A stretch of DNA of 36,551 nucleotides from Saprospiraceae bacterium. Its GTDB lineage: Bacteria > Bacteroidota > Bacteroidia > Chitinophagales > Saprospiraceae. The DNA is taken from assembly GCA_022841345.1 (NCBI GenBank), contig JALHRR010000050.1, positions 1-36,551 on the forward strand. The letters are read 5' to 3'. Position 1 is the stretch's first letter. Every line of letters begins with the position of its first letter. Below are positions 18,377 through 27,065 of the stretch, one piece after another. The notes under the pieces were generated by a model, which was not told where the DNA came from, did no database searches, and worked only from the letters and a program-made list of their open reading frames with translations. The position numbers and the translations under genes are program-made.

Positions 18377-21016
18377 GTGGCAAAGGACAAAAAAGATGAA
18401 ACGGTGACGCCGCTCATGCGCCAGTATTATGAGCTGAAGGCTAAGCATGCCGATGCCATATTGCTCTTCAGGGTGGGAGATTTCTATGAAACATTCGGGT
18501 CGGATGCGGTCAAGGTTTCTTCGGCGCTGGGCATCGTGCTGACGAATCGAAACAATGGTACAGCGGATACGGAGCTGGCTGGATTTCCATATCATTCGCT
18601 GGATCTGTATATGCCGAGATTGGTGCGTGCGGGCTATCGTGTGGCGATCTGTGAGCAGCTGGAAAAACCAAATAAGGAGAAGAAAATAGTGCGAAGGGGG
18701 ATTACGGAAGTGATTACTCCGGGGACTGCATTTGACGATAAATTGTTGGATCATAAGTCTAATAACTTCCTGGCTGCGGTGAGTTTGAGCAGGGAAGGAT
18801 TGCCACATGGGCTTGCATTTCTGGATATTTCGACGGGTGAATTTTTGGTGAGTGAGGGTTCGGATGCTCAGGTGGAAAAGTTGCTTCAGGGGTTCAAGCC
18901 TTCTGAAATTATATTCCAGAAATCGCAGCGGGAGCGATTCCATAAATTATTTGGCGAGGGGTTTTATACGTATCCGCTGGAGGAATGGATTTTTGCAGGC
19001 AGTTTTGGCAGAGAAAAATTGTTGGAGCATTTTCAAGTGCTGTCGCTGAAAGGTTTCGGGATCGAGGAAATGGAAGTAGCTCAATCGGCGGCTGGAGCGA
19101 TATTGCATTATCTTAATTCGACGGAGAATAAGCAGCTTCAACATATCTCTCAAATCAGCAGGTTGCAGGCACAGGAATACCTTTGGCTGGATCGCTTCAC
19201 CATCCGGAATCTGGAATTGATTCACAGTGCACATGAGGGAGGAACTTCGTTTTATCAAACAATGGATAAGACGATCTCTCCGATGGGTTCAAGAATGTTG
19301 AGAAAATGGATTGTGCTGCCATTGACGGATATTCACAGGATTGAAGAAAGACATCTGATTGTGGGATATTTCACTCAGGATCATCAGCAGATTGATCTGC
19401 TCAGGGTGATTATTCGAAAGATGGGTGATGTGGAGCGATTGGTGGCAAAAGTACCTTCAGGAAAGATCAATCCCCGGGAAGTGCTGCAAGTCTGCCGTTC
19501 GCTGGAAGCTACCGAAGAATTGAAGAAAATATTATTAGAAAGTGGACGGGCGGATATTCATTTGATCGCTGATGGACTGAATACCTGTGCTTCATTGCAA
19601 ACAGAAATTCATCGATATATCCGGCCGGAAGCTCCTGTGCAATTGCATAAAGGACCAACTATTGCCGAAGGAGTATCTGCGGAACTGGATGAATTGCGAC
19701 ATCTCATTACCCATAGTAAGGAAGCGCTGGCCGCTATTCAATTGAAAGAATCTCAGGCAACCGGAATCACTAGTTTGAAGATCGGATACAATAATGTCTT
19801 TGGTTATTATCTGGAGGTGACGAATCGCTATAAGGATATGGATCTGATCCCGGAAAACTGGGTAAGAAAACAGACACTGGCCAATGCTGAACGCTATATC
19901 ACAGATGAGCTTAAGCAACTGGAAACAAAGATTCTGACGGCAGAAGACAAAATTCATGAGTTGGAATCTGGATTGTTTGAGGAACTTGTCAGGATTGTTC
20001 AGCAGTTTATTCAGCCGATACAGCATAATGGGCATTTGGTGGGAAGACTGGACTGTTTGTTGTCATTTGCTTTGCTCGCACTGGAGCGGGATTATGTGAA
20101 GCCGGAGATGAATGAAGGCCTTGCGATTGATATCAAGGAAGGGCGACATCCGGTGATTGAAGCGCAGCTTCCTCCGGGAGAGTCATATGTACCGAATGAT
20201 GTGTTTCTGGAGAATAGTGATCAGCAGGTTTTATTGATTACAGGTCCGAATATGGCTGGTAAATCAGCTTTGCTCAGGCAGACCGCATTGATATGTCTGA
20301 TGGCACAGATGGGATCATTTGTTCCTGCAAAGTCTGCTTCCCTGTCGATTGTGGATAAGATATTTACGCGGGTGGGAGCTTCTGATAATATTTCTTCGGG
20401 GGAATCCACCTTCATGGTGGAGATGAATGAGACCGCTTCGATCATGAATAATCTCTCTGAGCGTTCTTTGATTTTGCTGGATGAAATAGGCCGGGGTACG
20501 AGTACATATGATGGAATTTCTATTGCATGGTCAATCGCTGAGTTTTTGCATTCAAATGGATATGCACATCCGAAGACATTGTTTGCCACGCATTATCATG
20601 AGTTGAATGAATTATCTGAGAAATTTCCGCGGATAAAAAACTTCAGTATTGCAACGAAGGAAGTGGGACAAAAAGTCATTTTTCTGCGAAAATTAGTTCC
20701 TGGTGGCAGTCAGCATTCCTTTGGTATCCATGTGGCCCGAATGGCCGGAATGCCAAAGATGATTGTGGACAGAGCCGGAGAAATATTGGTTCATCTGGAG
20801 GAAAAGTTCATTGATGACAACAAGTCGGCGGTGAAAGCAAGACAGCGATCCATGCAACAGGTTCCTTCAAAAAGTTCTTATCAGCTGAGTATTTTCCAGA
20901 CTTCTGATCCCCAGGCTGAGGAGATTGCGAGATTGATCAGGGATATGGATTTGAATGGGATGACGCCGATTGATTGTTTTATGAAGCTGCAGGAGATGAA
21001 GAATTTGTTGAAATAG
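18377..21016 (+). CDS. mutS: DNA mismatch repair protein MutS
   Basis: This 879-residue protein starts at a GTG (MAKDKKDETVTP) and has the usual MutS length. The mismatch-reading F-Y-E motif lies in GDFYETF at residues 36-38, the same numbering as in E. coli. Connector, lever and clamp regions follow. The ABC-type ATPase has Walker A GPNMAGKS (623-630), Walker B LLDEIGRGTS, and the ATHYHEL histidine loop. The protein recognises mismatches and small loops and recruits MutL. The C-terminal tail is short and ends soon after FQTSDPQAEEIARLI. It is flanked on both sides by repeat elements and looks monocistronic. All key residues are present. Confidence 0.96.
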   Translation: MAKDKKDETVTPLMRQYYELKAKHADAILLFRVGDFYETFGSDAVKVSSALGIVLTNRNNGTADTELAGFPYHSLDLYMPRLVRAGYRVAICEQLEKPNKEKKIVRRGITEVITPGTAFDDKLLDHKSNNFLAAVSLSREGLPHGLAFLDISTGEFLVSEGSDAQVEKLLQGFKPSEIIFQKSQRERFHKLFGEGFYTYPLEEWIFAGSFGREKLLEHFQVLSLKGFGIEEMEVAQSAAGAILHYLNSTENKQLQHISQISRLQAQEYLWLDRFTIRNLELIHSAHEGGTSFYQTMDKTISPMGSRMLRKWIVLPLTDIHRIEERHLIVGYFTQDHQQIDLLRVIIRKMGDVERLVAKVPSGKINPREVLQVCRSLEATEELKKILLESGRADIHLIADGLNTCASLQTEIHRYIRPEAPVQLHKGPTIAEGVSAELDELRHLITHSKEALAAIQLKESQATGITSLKIGYNNVFGYYLEVTNRYKDMDLIPENWVRKQTLANAERYITDELKQLETKILTAEDKIHELESGLFEELVRIVQQFIQPIQHNGHLVGRLDCLLSFALLALERDYVKPEMNEGLAIDIKEGRHPVIEAQLPPGESYVPNDVFLENSDQQVLLITGPNMAGKSALLRQTALICLMAQMGSFVPAKSASLSIVDKIFTRVGASDNISSGESTFMVEMNETASIMNNLSERSLILLDEIGRGTSTYDGISIAWSIAEFLHSNGYAHPKTLFATHYHELNELSEKFPRIKNFSIATKEVGQKVIFLRKLVPGGSQHSFGIHVARMAGMPKMIVDRAGEILVHLEEKFIDDNKSAVKARQRSMQQVPSKSSYQLSIFQTSDPQAEEIARLIRDMDLNGMTPIDCFMKLQEMKNLLK

Positions 21017-21200
21017 TAAGTCGTAAGGTGTAAGTAATAAGGAGTAAGTAAACAGCCGGAAAGAAGCTACAAGCTTCAAGCAAGTTGCAAGGTGAACAGC
21101 CAAACAGCCGGCAGAGAGTTATGAGTTCTGAGTGATCCCCAAAGCTTTTGGGATGAGTTGAGCAGCCAAAGCAGCCGGGTGTGTGAGTCGTGAGTTTTAG
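21017..21200 (+). repeat. 7-bp-periodic tracts, composite copy 4
   Basis: TAAGTCG, TAAGGTG, TAAGTAA and TAAGGAG follow directly on the mutS stop in 7-base register. AACAGCCGG, CAAGCTT-type repeats and GAGTTAT/GAGTTCT repeats come next, again separated by AACAGCC. Confidence 0.75.
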
Positions 21201-21213
21201 GTGTGAACCCTAT

Positions 21214-21367
21214 CCCGACCTTTCCCTTTTGAAGGATGAACGAACAAAAAAGGTACTAAACGTACCTTTTTTGTGAAGTGAACCGAGTAGTGAAGTGAGC
21301 CCCGCCGAACAAACCTACTCGGCTACTCAAAATTCAATCAAGCAATCTTTCCAAGAGAGGGGTCGGG
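21214..21367. repeat. Nested palindromic element with terminator-like hairpin
   Basis: Outer arms CCCGACC (21214-21220) and GGTCGGG (21361-21367) enclose a perfect 13-bp hairpin ACAAAAAAGGTAC-TAAAC-GTACCTTTTTTGT (21244-21274) and an 8-bp pair CCGAGTAG/CTACTCGG (21283-21322). The inner hairpin has A/T runs on both sides. It could serve as a bidirectional terminator between the convergent mutS and sapB-like genes. Confidence 0.55.
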
Positions 21368-21426
21368 GGTGAGTTTAGCCGCGGGAGCAGGGAGAAGCAG
21401 CTGGAAATTTGTTGTTAAGAACAGCC

Positions 21427-21616
21427 GGGAAGAAGGTGCTCACTTATTTTTTGCGCTAGCCATCACCTTTATATTTTCAAAGCGGAGCTGCAGAAAATAT
21501 AAAGACATCACTTTTTCAGGGCTTGTCCCCTGAAAAAACATCACCTTTCAAGGCGTAGCCGCAGAAAGACATCACTTAGATTCGACTATACCTCCGGAAA
21601 TAGCTGCAAAAACTTA
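21427..21616 (+). repeat. Hairpin array, composite copy 4
   Basis: Leader GGGAAGAAGGTGC and GCGCTAGCCATCACC precede hairpin one TTTATATTTTC-N14-GAAAATATAAA (21468-21503), hairpin two TTTTTCAGGG...CCCTGAAAAA (21512-21537) and hairpin three TTTC-N14-GAAA (21546-21567). Separators are GACATCAC, ACATCACC and GACATCAC. A tail with TTCGACTATACC and GGAAATAGCTGCAAA follows. Hairpin one resembles that of copy 2 but with changes on both arms. Confidence 0.85.
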
Positions 21617-21684
21617 AAGTAGAAGCCGGGTGTGGGTGATGTGTGTGCTCGTAGTCTGAAGCTACTTCGAGCAGTGTGGTGTTG

Positions 21685-22974
21685 TTACAACAGTAGAAAG
21701 GCAATAAGAGCAGCTACAAATACAGCTCCGTAGCCGATGTAGAGGAGCTTTCTGAGTGTGGGGCTACCCGCCCAGATGCCGATGCCCATTTTTACGAGTG
21801 TGTTGCTGATAGTAGCGAGTAAAACAGATTTAGAGGCCAGATTTAAATCAATGCTTCCTCCAGCCAGTTTCGAAACAGAAATGGTGATGGCGTCGATATC
21901 AGATAATCCGGCAATGGCGCTGGAAAGGAAGATTCCACTTGCACCAAAAAGGTCATTGGAATAGCTGACAACCAGCGTGATAACCACATAGATAAGACCA
22001 AAAATAAAGGCGCCTTTAAGGTCTAGTGGTTTACCCTTTTTAACATCTGAGTTTTCTATATTTTGTTTGTCTTTTCGTTTAAAGTAAAGGAAGAGTGTAA
22101 CGCCAATTGCAGCGGCAAAGATCATAATGAAGACCCAGTACAATTGATTGAAGAGAGATTTGTTGAAGATAAAAACCCAGATCAGAACCCGGGCAATGCT
22201 GATAGCTGTTGCAGCGAGTATTGCAATGGCACAACTATGAGAATGAGATTCATTTTCTTTACTCTTTTTTGAAAAAACCCAGGTTACAGCTGTGCTGGAA
22301 ACAAGCCCTCCTACGATTCCGCTGATTAAAATTCCTTTGTTAGCCTCCATGAATTTCATTAGGAGATATCCTACGAATCCGAGACCTGATGTGAGGATGA
22401 TGACCCAGCCGATTTCCCTTGGATTGAGTACATCATAAGGACCAAAAGTTTCATTGGGAAGGAACGGGAAAATCAATAATGCAATTACAACAAAGCGGAT
22501 GATATCGTATAGTTCTTCAGCCGTGATTTTGCCTACGATGTTTTGCAGCTTTAATTTTGAAGACAGAATGACCACCACGACGACGGTTATCATTACACTT
22601 AATTCTATGAACCCCAAGAATGTAAGCGCCCCGAGGATAAAGGCAATCAAAGCAGAGAACTCTGTAGTGGCTCCTATTTCTCCTTTGGATGCGGTGACCC
22701 AATACGAAATTCCGGTGAGGATGGTGACTGAGATAGTAATGGCTAAAAATACCCATTCTGAAAGCAGGAAATAAGTCAAGCCTCCCATGAAGCCCAGCAA
22801 GGATAAAAAGATAAAAGTGCGGATTCCGGCAAAGCTCTTGGTCGTTTCATTCATAGCTGAATGTTCTCTTTCCAGACCGATCAATCCACCCATTCCAACG
22901 GCAGACAAAAGTCTTACTATAAATTCTGCCTGTGTGAGCCTGAAGTTTTCAGTATCAAGAATGATTTCTTCCAT
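21685..22974 (-). CDS. MgtC/SapB family membrane protein with DUF4010-like domain
   Basis: This 429-residue polytopic protein has about 11-13 hydrophobic segments. The N-terminal ~150 residues carry the MgtC/SapB hallmarks: LLSAVGMGGLIGLEREH near residues 24-40, then FAGIRTFIFLSLLGFMGG. The second half (residues ~175-429) resembles DUF4010, with GGLVSSTAVTWVFSKKS and GLSDIDAITISVSKLA. Members are linked to Mg2+ or acid adaptation, but transport has not been shown for most. The start is the ATG at 22974. It converges with mutS and is divergent from the hydrolase at 23350. No magnesium-sensing leader can be made out upstream. Confidence 0.88.
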   Translation of the reverse strand: MEEIILDTENFRLTQAEFIVRLLSAVGMGGLIGLEREHSAMNETTKSFAGIRTFIFLSLLGFMGGLTYFLLSEWVFLAITISVTILTGISYWVTASKGEIGATTEFSALIAFILGALTFLGFIELSVMITVVVVVILSSKLKLQNIVGKITAEELYDIIRFVVIALLIFPFLPNETFGPYDVLNPREIGWVIILTSGLGFVGYLLMKFMEANKGILISGIVGGLVSSTAVTWVFSKKSKENESHSHSCAIAILAATAISIARVLIWVFIFNKSLFNQLYWVFIMIFAAAIGVTLFLYFKRKDKQNIENSDVKKGKPLDLKGAFIFGLIYVVITLVVSYSNDLFGASGIFLSSAIAGLSDIDAITISVSKLAGGSIDLNLASKSVLLATISNTLVKMGIGIWAGSPTLRKLLYIGYGAVFVAALIAFLLL

Positions 22975-23045
22975 AGTAATTTATTTACGAATGCAATATA
23001 ATAGACAGCTTTAAATTTTGTATTGGTGTGGGGGAGAATTGTAGT

Positions 23046-23092
23046 TAAGTGAAGTAGTAAGGGGTAAGTAATAAGCAGTAAGTAAACAGCCA
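23046..23092 (+). repeat. Short 7-bp-periodic tract, composite copy 5
   Basis: TAAGGGG, TAAGTAA, TAAGCAG and TAAGTAA repeat in 7-base register and end at AACAGCC. This is the shortest 5' tract in the window. Confidence 0.7.
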
Positions 23093-23276
23093 GGAAGAAG
23101 TTGCCCACATATTTTTAGCGCTAGCCATCACCTTAATATTTTCAAAGTGAAGCTGCAGAAAATATTATGACATCACCTTTTCGTGGCTTGTTCCGCGAAA
23201 AGATATCACCTTTCAAGCCGTAGGCGCAGAAAGATATCACGTGCTTCGACTATATCCCCGGAAATTGCTGCCAGGA
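23093..23276 (+). repeat. Hairpin array, composite copy 5
   Basis: Leader GGAAGAAGTTGCCC and GCGCTAGCCATCACC precede hairpin one TAATATTTTC-N14-GAAAATATTA, hairpin two TTTTCGTGG-N6-CCGCGAAAA (one G-T pair) and hairpin three TTTCAAGCC-GTA-GGCGCAGAAA. Separators are GACATCACC, GATATCACC and GATATCAC, changed from C to T in the last two. The tail TTCGACTATATCC plus GGAAATTGCTGC matches copy 4. The array ends about 75 bases before a hydrolase start. Confidence 0.85.
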
Positions 23277-23349
23277 TTGCTCGTGGCTAGCTGATAAATT
23301 GATATTGAGTTGTGAGAATCCAGGCAATTTTTTCGTACTATTGTCATCT

Positions 23350-24423
23350 ATGAAAATATTATATACCATCGTATTCAGCCTGATTCTATTTCAGGCATCA
23401 GGACAGACATTCAGGGAAGAGGAAGTTGTGTTTAAAAATGAAGATACTCAATTATCAGGGACACTTTCTTTTCCTGAGGTAAATCAAGAATCTTACAAAG
23501 CCATCATTCTGGTCAGTGGAAGCGGACCGCAGAACCGGGATAGTGATATTTTCGGATTCAAACCATTTAAGTTGATAGCGGATTATTTCAACTCACAAGG
23601 CTGGGCTGTGCTGAGATATGATGACAGAGGAGTGGGTAAATCTAAAGGCAAATCGGTCAATGAATCTACTACTGCAGATTTGGCAGAGGATGCCACTGAA
23701 GCATACCGATATTTGAGAACAAGGACTGATATTGATATGAGCAGAATAGGCTTACTGGGTCATTCGGAGGGCGGCGTAGTTGTTCCCATAGTAGCTAATA
23801 AAGAACAGGATGTGGCATTTTTAATTTTAATGGCAGGATTTGGGGTCAAAGGTTCTGAAGTGAGTACTGAACAACAGAAAGCAATTTTGAGATCATCAGG
23901 CATGACTGAGGCGTTTGTTGAAGCATCATCTGCCATGAACCAAAAGGTATTGAAAATGATGTCTGACAGCACTGTCACAGAAGAAGCACTTTCTGCATTT
24001 GTTGAGGCAGAAACGTTAAAATTATTGGAGTTTCTTCCGGAAGAAACGCTTAAACAGATTCCGGACAAAGCAGCCTATGCTAAAATGGGAGCTCAGCAGG
24101 CAGTGGGACAATCAAAAGTTCCCTGGTTGAGATATTATATGAGCTATGACCCCTATCCGGCATTAACCAGAGTGAAATGTCCGGTTCTGATTTTATTTGG
24201 TGAATTGGACACGCAGGTTCTGGCTTCTCAAAATCTTGAACCTATGGAAAATGCTTTGAAAGAAGGAGGTAATCAGAAATTTAAAACGGTCACTATTCCA
24301 AAAGCGAATCATCTTTTTCAGGAGGCAATCACCGGCAGTCCGGGAGAATATATGAGTTTGAAGAAGGAATTTACGCCGGATTTTTTGAGTATGATGGGGG
24401 AGTGGCTGAACAGCCGCTTCTAG
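23350..24423 (+). CDS. Secreted alpha/beta hydrolase
   Basis: 357 residues from the ATG at 23350; a longer frame from a TTG at 23299 is rejected because the signal peptide MKILYTIVFSLILFQASGQ begins at the inner ATG. The hydrolase core shows an oxyanion-type loop LVSGSGPQNRD (about 55-64), RYDDRGVGKSKG (89-100), nucleophile elbow GHSEGG with Ser139, an acid candidate in LFGELDTQV, and the catalytic His in KANHLFQ. The family includes esterases and peptidases; BAAT/acyl-transferase-like dienelactone-type hydrolases are the closest look-alikes. The substrate is unknown. The protein is predicted to be periplasmic. It lies between two hairpin-array elements. Confidence 0.85.
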   Translation: MKILYTIVFSLILFQASGQTFREEEVVFKNEDTQLSGTLSFPEVNQESYKAIILVSGSGPQNRDSDIFGFKPFKLIADYFNSQGWAVLRYDDRGVGKSKGKSVNESTTADLAEDATEAYRYLRTRTDIDMSRIGLLGHSEGGVVVPIVANKEQDVAFLILMAGFGVKGSEVSTEQQKAILRSSGMTEAFVEASSAMNQKVLKMMSDSTVTEEALSAFVEAETLKLLEFLPEETLKQIPDKAAYAKMGAQQAVGQSKVPWLRYYMSYDPYPALTRVKCPVLILFGELDTQVLASQNLEPMENALKEGGNQKFKTVTIPKANHLFQEAITGSPGEYMSLKKEFTPDFLSMMGEWLNSRF

Positions 24424-24701
24424 TCGCAGATAGAGACCGAAGTATGAGTGTCTCTGCTACTGGTCTCTAGCTGCGAGCTCAACAGCCAAAACAGCTGGTG
24501 TGTGGTGTGAGTGCCCAAACTCAAACCCCGAACTCAGCCGCGAACGCCGTTCGCACATCACCTTACTTCTATTGAAGCGTAGCCGAAGATAGAAGTAAGT
24601 CATCACTTCTTCGTGGCGTAGCCAGGAAGAAACATCACCTTTCAAGCCATAGGCGCAGAAAGGCATCACCTTAAAATGACATAATCCCCGAAAGGAGTTG
24701 T
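24424..24701 (+). repeat. Composite copy 6: AACAGCC tract and hairpin array
   Basis: A short 5' part holds AACAGCCAAAACAGC and no clean heptamer run. Then come CACATCACC and three hairpins: CTTACTTCTAT-N16-ATAGAAGTAAG (24562-24599), TTCTTCGTGGC-GTA-GCCAGGAAGAA (24607-24631, one mismatch) and TTTC-N14-GAAA (24640-24661). Separators are TCATCAC, ACATCACC and GGCATCACC. The first stem has no sequence likeness to those of other copies yet is fully paired. It sits between two convergent genes. Confidence 0.8.
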
Positions 24702-24712
24702 ATCAGACCAGC

Positions 24713-25642
24713 TCACCTCAGTGTAAAGTATCCTTCAGGCTGCGGCTTTCGGATGGAAGAACTATCAATGTTGTGGATTTCTCTTTGGATATCTTTTCTT
24801 ACTTGCTTCGAGTACAAAAAATAAACATGACCTGTGATGTCAATGCTACGTGGGAACTTTGCAACATTTTTGACTTCAATAACTGTTATTTCTGAATTAG
24901 TAGCATACATGTTCAGGTCCTTATTTTGCAATAATTTACCTGCTCTCCCGCTATCCAAAAGAGATCTGGAAATTCCAAGGAAGAGGTCAGCAGTGTGAGT
25001 ATAAAGTGTTATTTTTTCAATTGAAAGATTGTTGGACCATTTAACCGGGATATCCTGACTGACATCCGGCGTTGCTAAAATCAATTGCGCAATGCGTGGC
25101 GATTCTTTGGTCCAGGATTCGAAAATTCCTTCCAGAAAGCGATTTCCCATGGAATGAGCCAGAATTTTTATTTCGGGTTTTAACTGACTTTGCGCTGTAA
25201 CCTGGTTTAAAATCTTTTCTAAAACCGGTCCAAGTACCAGACCATCTTTGTAAGCTTGCCTATGATTTCCTTCAAAGGATTTTGCATAAAAGGGTCTGAA
25301 TAATACAATTAAGGCAGCATCAGGGCCGGCATATGGGTGGCGCAACATTTGTTTTCGGATTTTGTCGATACTTTGTGTCAGATAAGGTTCGACATTGCCC
25401 AGAAATGAATAGGAATAGAATACAAGCGTGCTTCCTTTGTCTGCTTGTTTTGTGAGATATTTTACAATCTCAGATGCATGAACCGATGTTTCAAGGATTT
25501 CATTTTCTGATTTATTATAGAAAAATGATTTTTTTAAAATACCTGTACTTATGCCTTCTGCCGAGGTTTCAATGTACCGGACCTATGCTTTTGAATGTGA
25601 GATAAAAGTGAGAAGAGCAAGTAAACTGAAGATCCGGTTCAT
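24713..25642 (-). pseudogene. DUF900-type alpha/beta hydrolase interrupted by an in-frame amber codon
   Basis: Reading from an ATG at 25642 gives MNRIFSLLALLTFISHSKA, a clean signal peptide. Codon 20 is then TAG (25585-25583), after which the same frame continues open for about 290 codons to 24713. The visible catalytic elbow is ILAHSMGNRFLE. The usual FxHGYN oxyanion motif of DUF900 proteins is replaced by LVFYSYSF, so activity may be altered. The ATG overlaps the alkylation-repair gene stop as ATGA, which supports 25642 as the original start. If TAG is real, only a truncated cytosolic form from an internal start such as the ATG at 25348 could be made. A sequencing error is possible. Confidence 0.75.
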
Positions 25643-26367
25643 GATCTGCTATTTACCAAATAATATTGACGAAGGGGTGGGTCAAGTTTTTCAATGGCAT
25701 ATCGTAGCATGGTTCTGGGCATATTTTTCATATGAATATCAAGAAACTCCCGAAGTGCTTCCTGATTTCTATTGCCCATTTCCCGAAGCATCCAGCCAGA
25801 TACTTTGTGAATCAGATCATGATTATGGAGCAGTGCAAGTTCAGTTAGCTCATAAATATCCTTAAAATCATCTTTTTTGATAAAAGCATAAGTGCTCATA
25901 ATGGCCACTCTTTGACTCCACAGATGATGGGTGTTGTAAAGTTTATACAGGATACCTCTATCCCTTTTCAATAAAAATTTCCCAAGTATTTTATGTGCAG
26001 ATGAATCCACTAAATCCCAGTTATTGACTCTGTTGTTACTTACCTGACCGAGATAGTAATCCACCCATTCTTCTTGTTGAATGGGATCTTTTGAAGCATT
26101 AAATAAATCAACTAATATTAAAACTGCCAGTAAGCGTTCTTCGTGCCAGGGACTTTGAAATAAGCTATCGAGTGAAGGCCGGTCAATTTTTTTCGAATAG
26201 GTCTTTGATACTTCTCTGACAGAAGGTACTGTAATGCCTAAAAATTTATCGCCCTCGCCATATTCGCCGGGGCCAGATTTGAAAAATCTTGGAAAAAATG
26301 CTGCCTTTTCCGGAATAATGCGGCTTTGAAGGTCTGCCCTGATTTCGGATAATAGCGCAACAGACAT
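25639..26367 (-). CDS. DNA alkylation repair protein, AlkD-like glycosylase
   Basis: This 242-residue protein is built of HEAT-like helical repeats. It shows the AlkD family features FLGITVPSVREVSK (about 42-55), PWHEERLLAVLILV and the catalytic-region motif NNWDLVDSSAHKILG, where W and D correspond to the residues that cradle and cleave the damaged base. SGWMLREMGNR near residues 190-200 is also typical. Members excise 3- and 7-alkylpurines without flipping the base. The start is the ATG at 26367. It follows a small secreted protein gene by 4 bases and overlaps the broken hydrolase gene by 4 bases, forming a three-gene unit. Confidence 0.9.
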   Translation of the reverse strand: MSVALLSEIRADLQSRIIPEKAAFFPRFFKSGPGEYGEGDKFLGITVPSVREVSKTYSKKIDRPSLDSLFQSPWHEERLLAVLILVDLFNASKDPIQQEEWVDYYLGQVSNNRVNNWDLVDSSAHKILGKFLLKRDRGILYKLYNTHHLWSQRVAIMSTYAFIKKDDFKDIYELTELALLHNHDLIHKVSGWMLREMGNRNQEALREFLDIHMKNMPRTMLRYAIEKLDPPLRQYYLVNSRS

Positions 26368-26371
26368 TTGT

Positions 26372-26815
26372 TTACTTCAATTTAAAATAGAAGATTGTCT
26401 TTACATCGACAGTTCCACCTCCTTCTAAAACTTCCTGTACTTTATAAATGGTGTCTGGTTTTTTTGACTTTGTAATTTCCTGAATTTTCATTGCTGAAAC
26501 ACTGGTTGACATGGCTCTTTCATTTAACAAGGTCAAATCCACCAAATGGTTGGATTCTGAAGCATCTGCAGGCATTATTTGTAAAAATCTCTTAGTGCTC
26601 AAATCAGGATTACCCATGTAATACAATTCAATATTCATGTCACCCGATTTACTATCCAGAATATAAATAGGAGTGCTGATATCTTTGACCTTTCCCATTT
26701 CCATTTGCAGGTTTTTACCTTTAGTATCTTTAATGCTCCATTTTGAAGCCAATTGAGCATTCACCACTCCCATGCAGCAGAAAAGTACAATAAAAGAGAA
26801 CAATGATTTAATCAT
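26372..26815 (-). CDS. Small secreted protein of unknown function
   Basis: This 147-residue protein begins with the signal peptide MIKSLFSFIVLFCCMGVVNAQ, with probable cleavage after NAQ or VNA. The mature part is about 126 residues, mostly beta-prone, without cysteines; I recognise no domain. It leads a probable unit with the alkylation-repair gene (gap 4 bases) and the interrupted hydrolase. A periplasmic location is likely. The role is unknown. Confidence 0.7.
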   Translation of the reverse strand: MIKSLFSFIVLFCCMGVVNAQLASKWSIKDTKGKNLQMEMGKVKDISTPIYILDSKSGDMNIELYYMGNPDLSTKRFLQIMPADASESNHLVDLTLLNERAMSTSVSAMKIQEITKSKKPDTIYKVQEVLEGGGTVDVKTIFYFKLK

Positions 26816-26985
26816 GATAGTTATTTTAATCTGTGTGAATAAGTCCTTGAATAATTTACGGCCGGATGCTTAAATTTTTATTGATACGACTAGAAATCAG
26901 ATAAGTAAAGCAATCCAGCTCAAAACTAATAAAAAATGATGTGTAATTATTAAAGAAATTACTATAAATTTGCCGTCCGATAATA
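26816..26985. promoter_or_regulatory. Promoter region of tRNA-Val
   Basis: TAAATTTG at 26965-26972 matches the TAnnTTTG box, 13 bases before the tRNA. No good TTTG is seen at -33. The remainder is AT-rich and shows nothing else. Confidence 0.45.
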
Positions 26986-27060
26986 CGGGGCTTAGCTCAG
27001 TTGGTTTAGAGCGCTGCCTTGACAGGGCAGAGGTCACTGGTTCGAATCCAGTAGTCTCGA
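26986..27060 (+). tRNA. tRNA-Val (GAC)
   Basis: The cloverleaf is complete. The acceptor CGGGGCT pairs with AGTCTCG (two G-T pairs), the D stem is GCTC/GAGC and the anticodon stem CTGCC/GGCAG has loop TTGACAG. The T stem is ACTGG/CCAGT with loop TTCGAAT, and the discriminator is A. CCA is not encoded, as the sequence continues ACAAATG. The anticodon reads GAC. Confidence 0.9.
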
Positions 27061-27065
27061 CAAAT

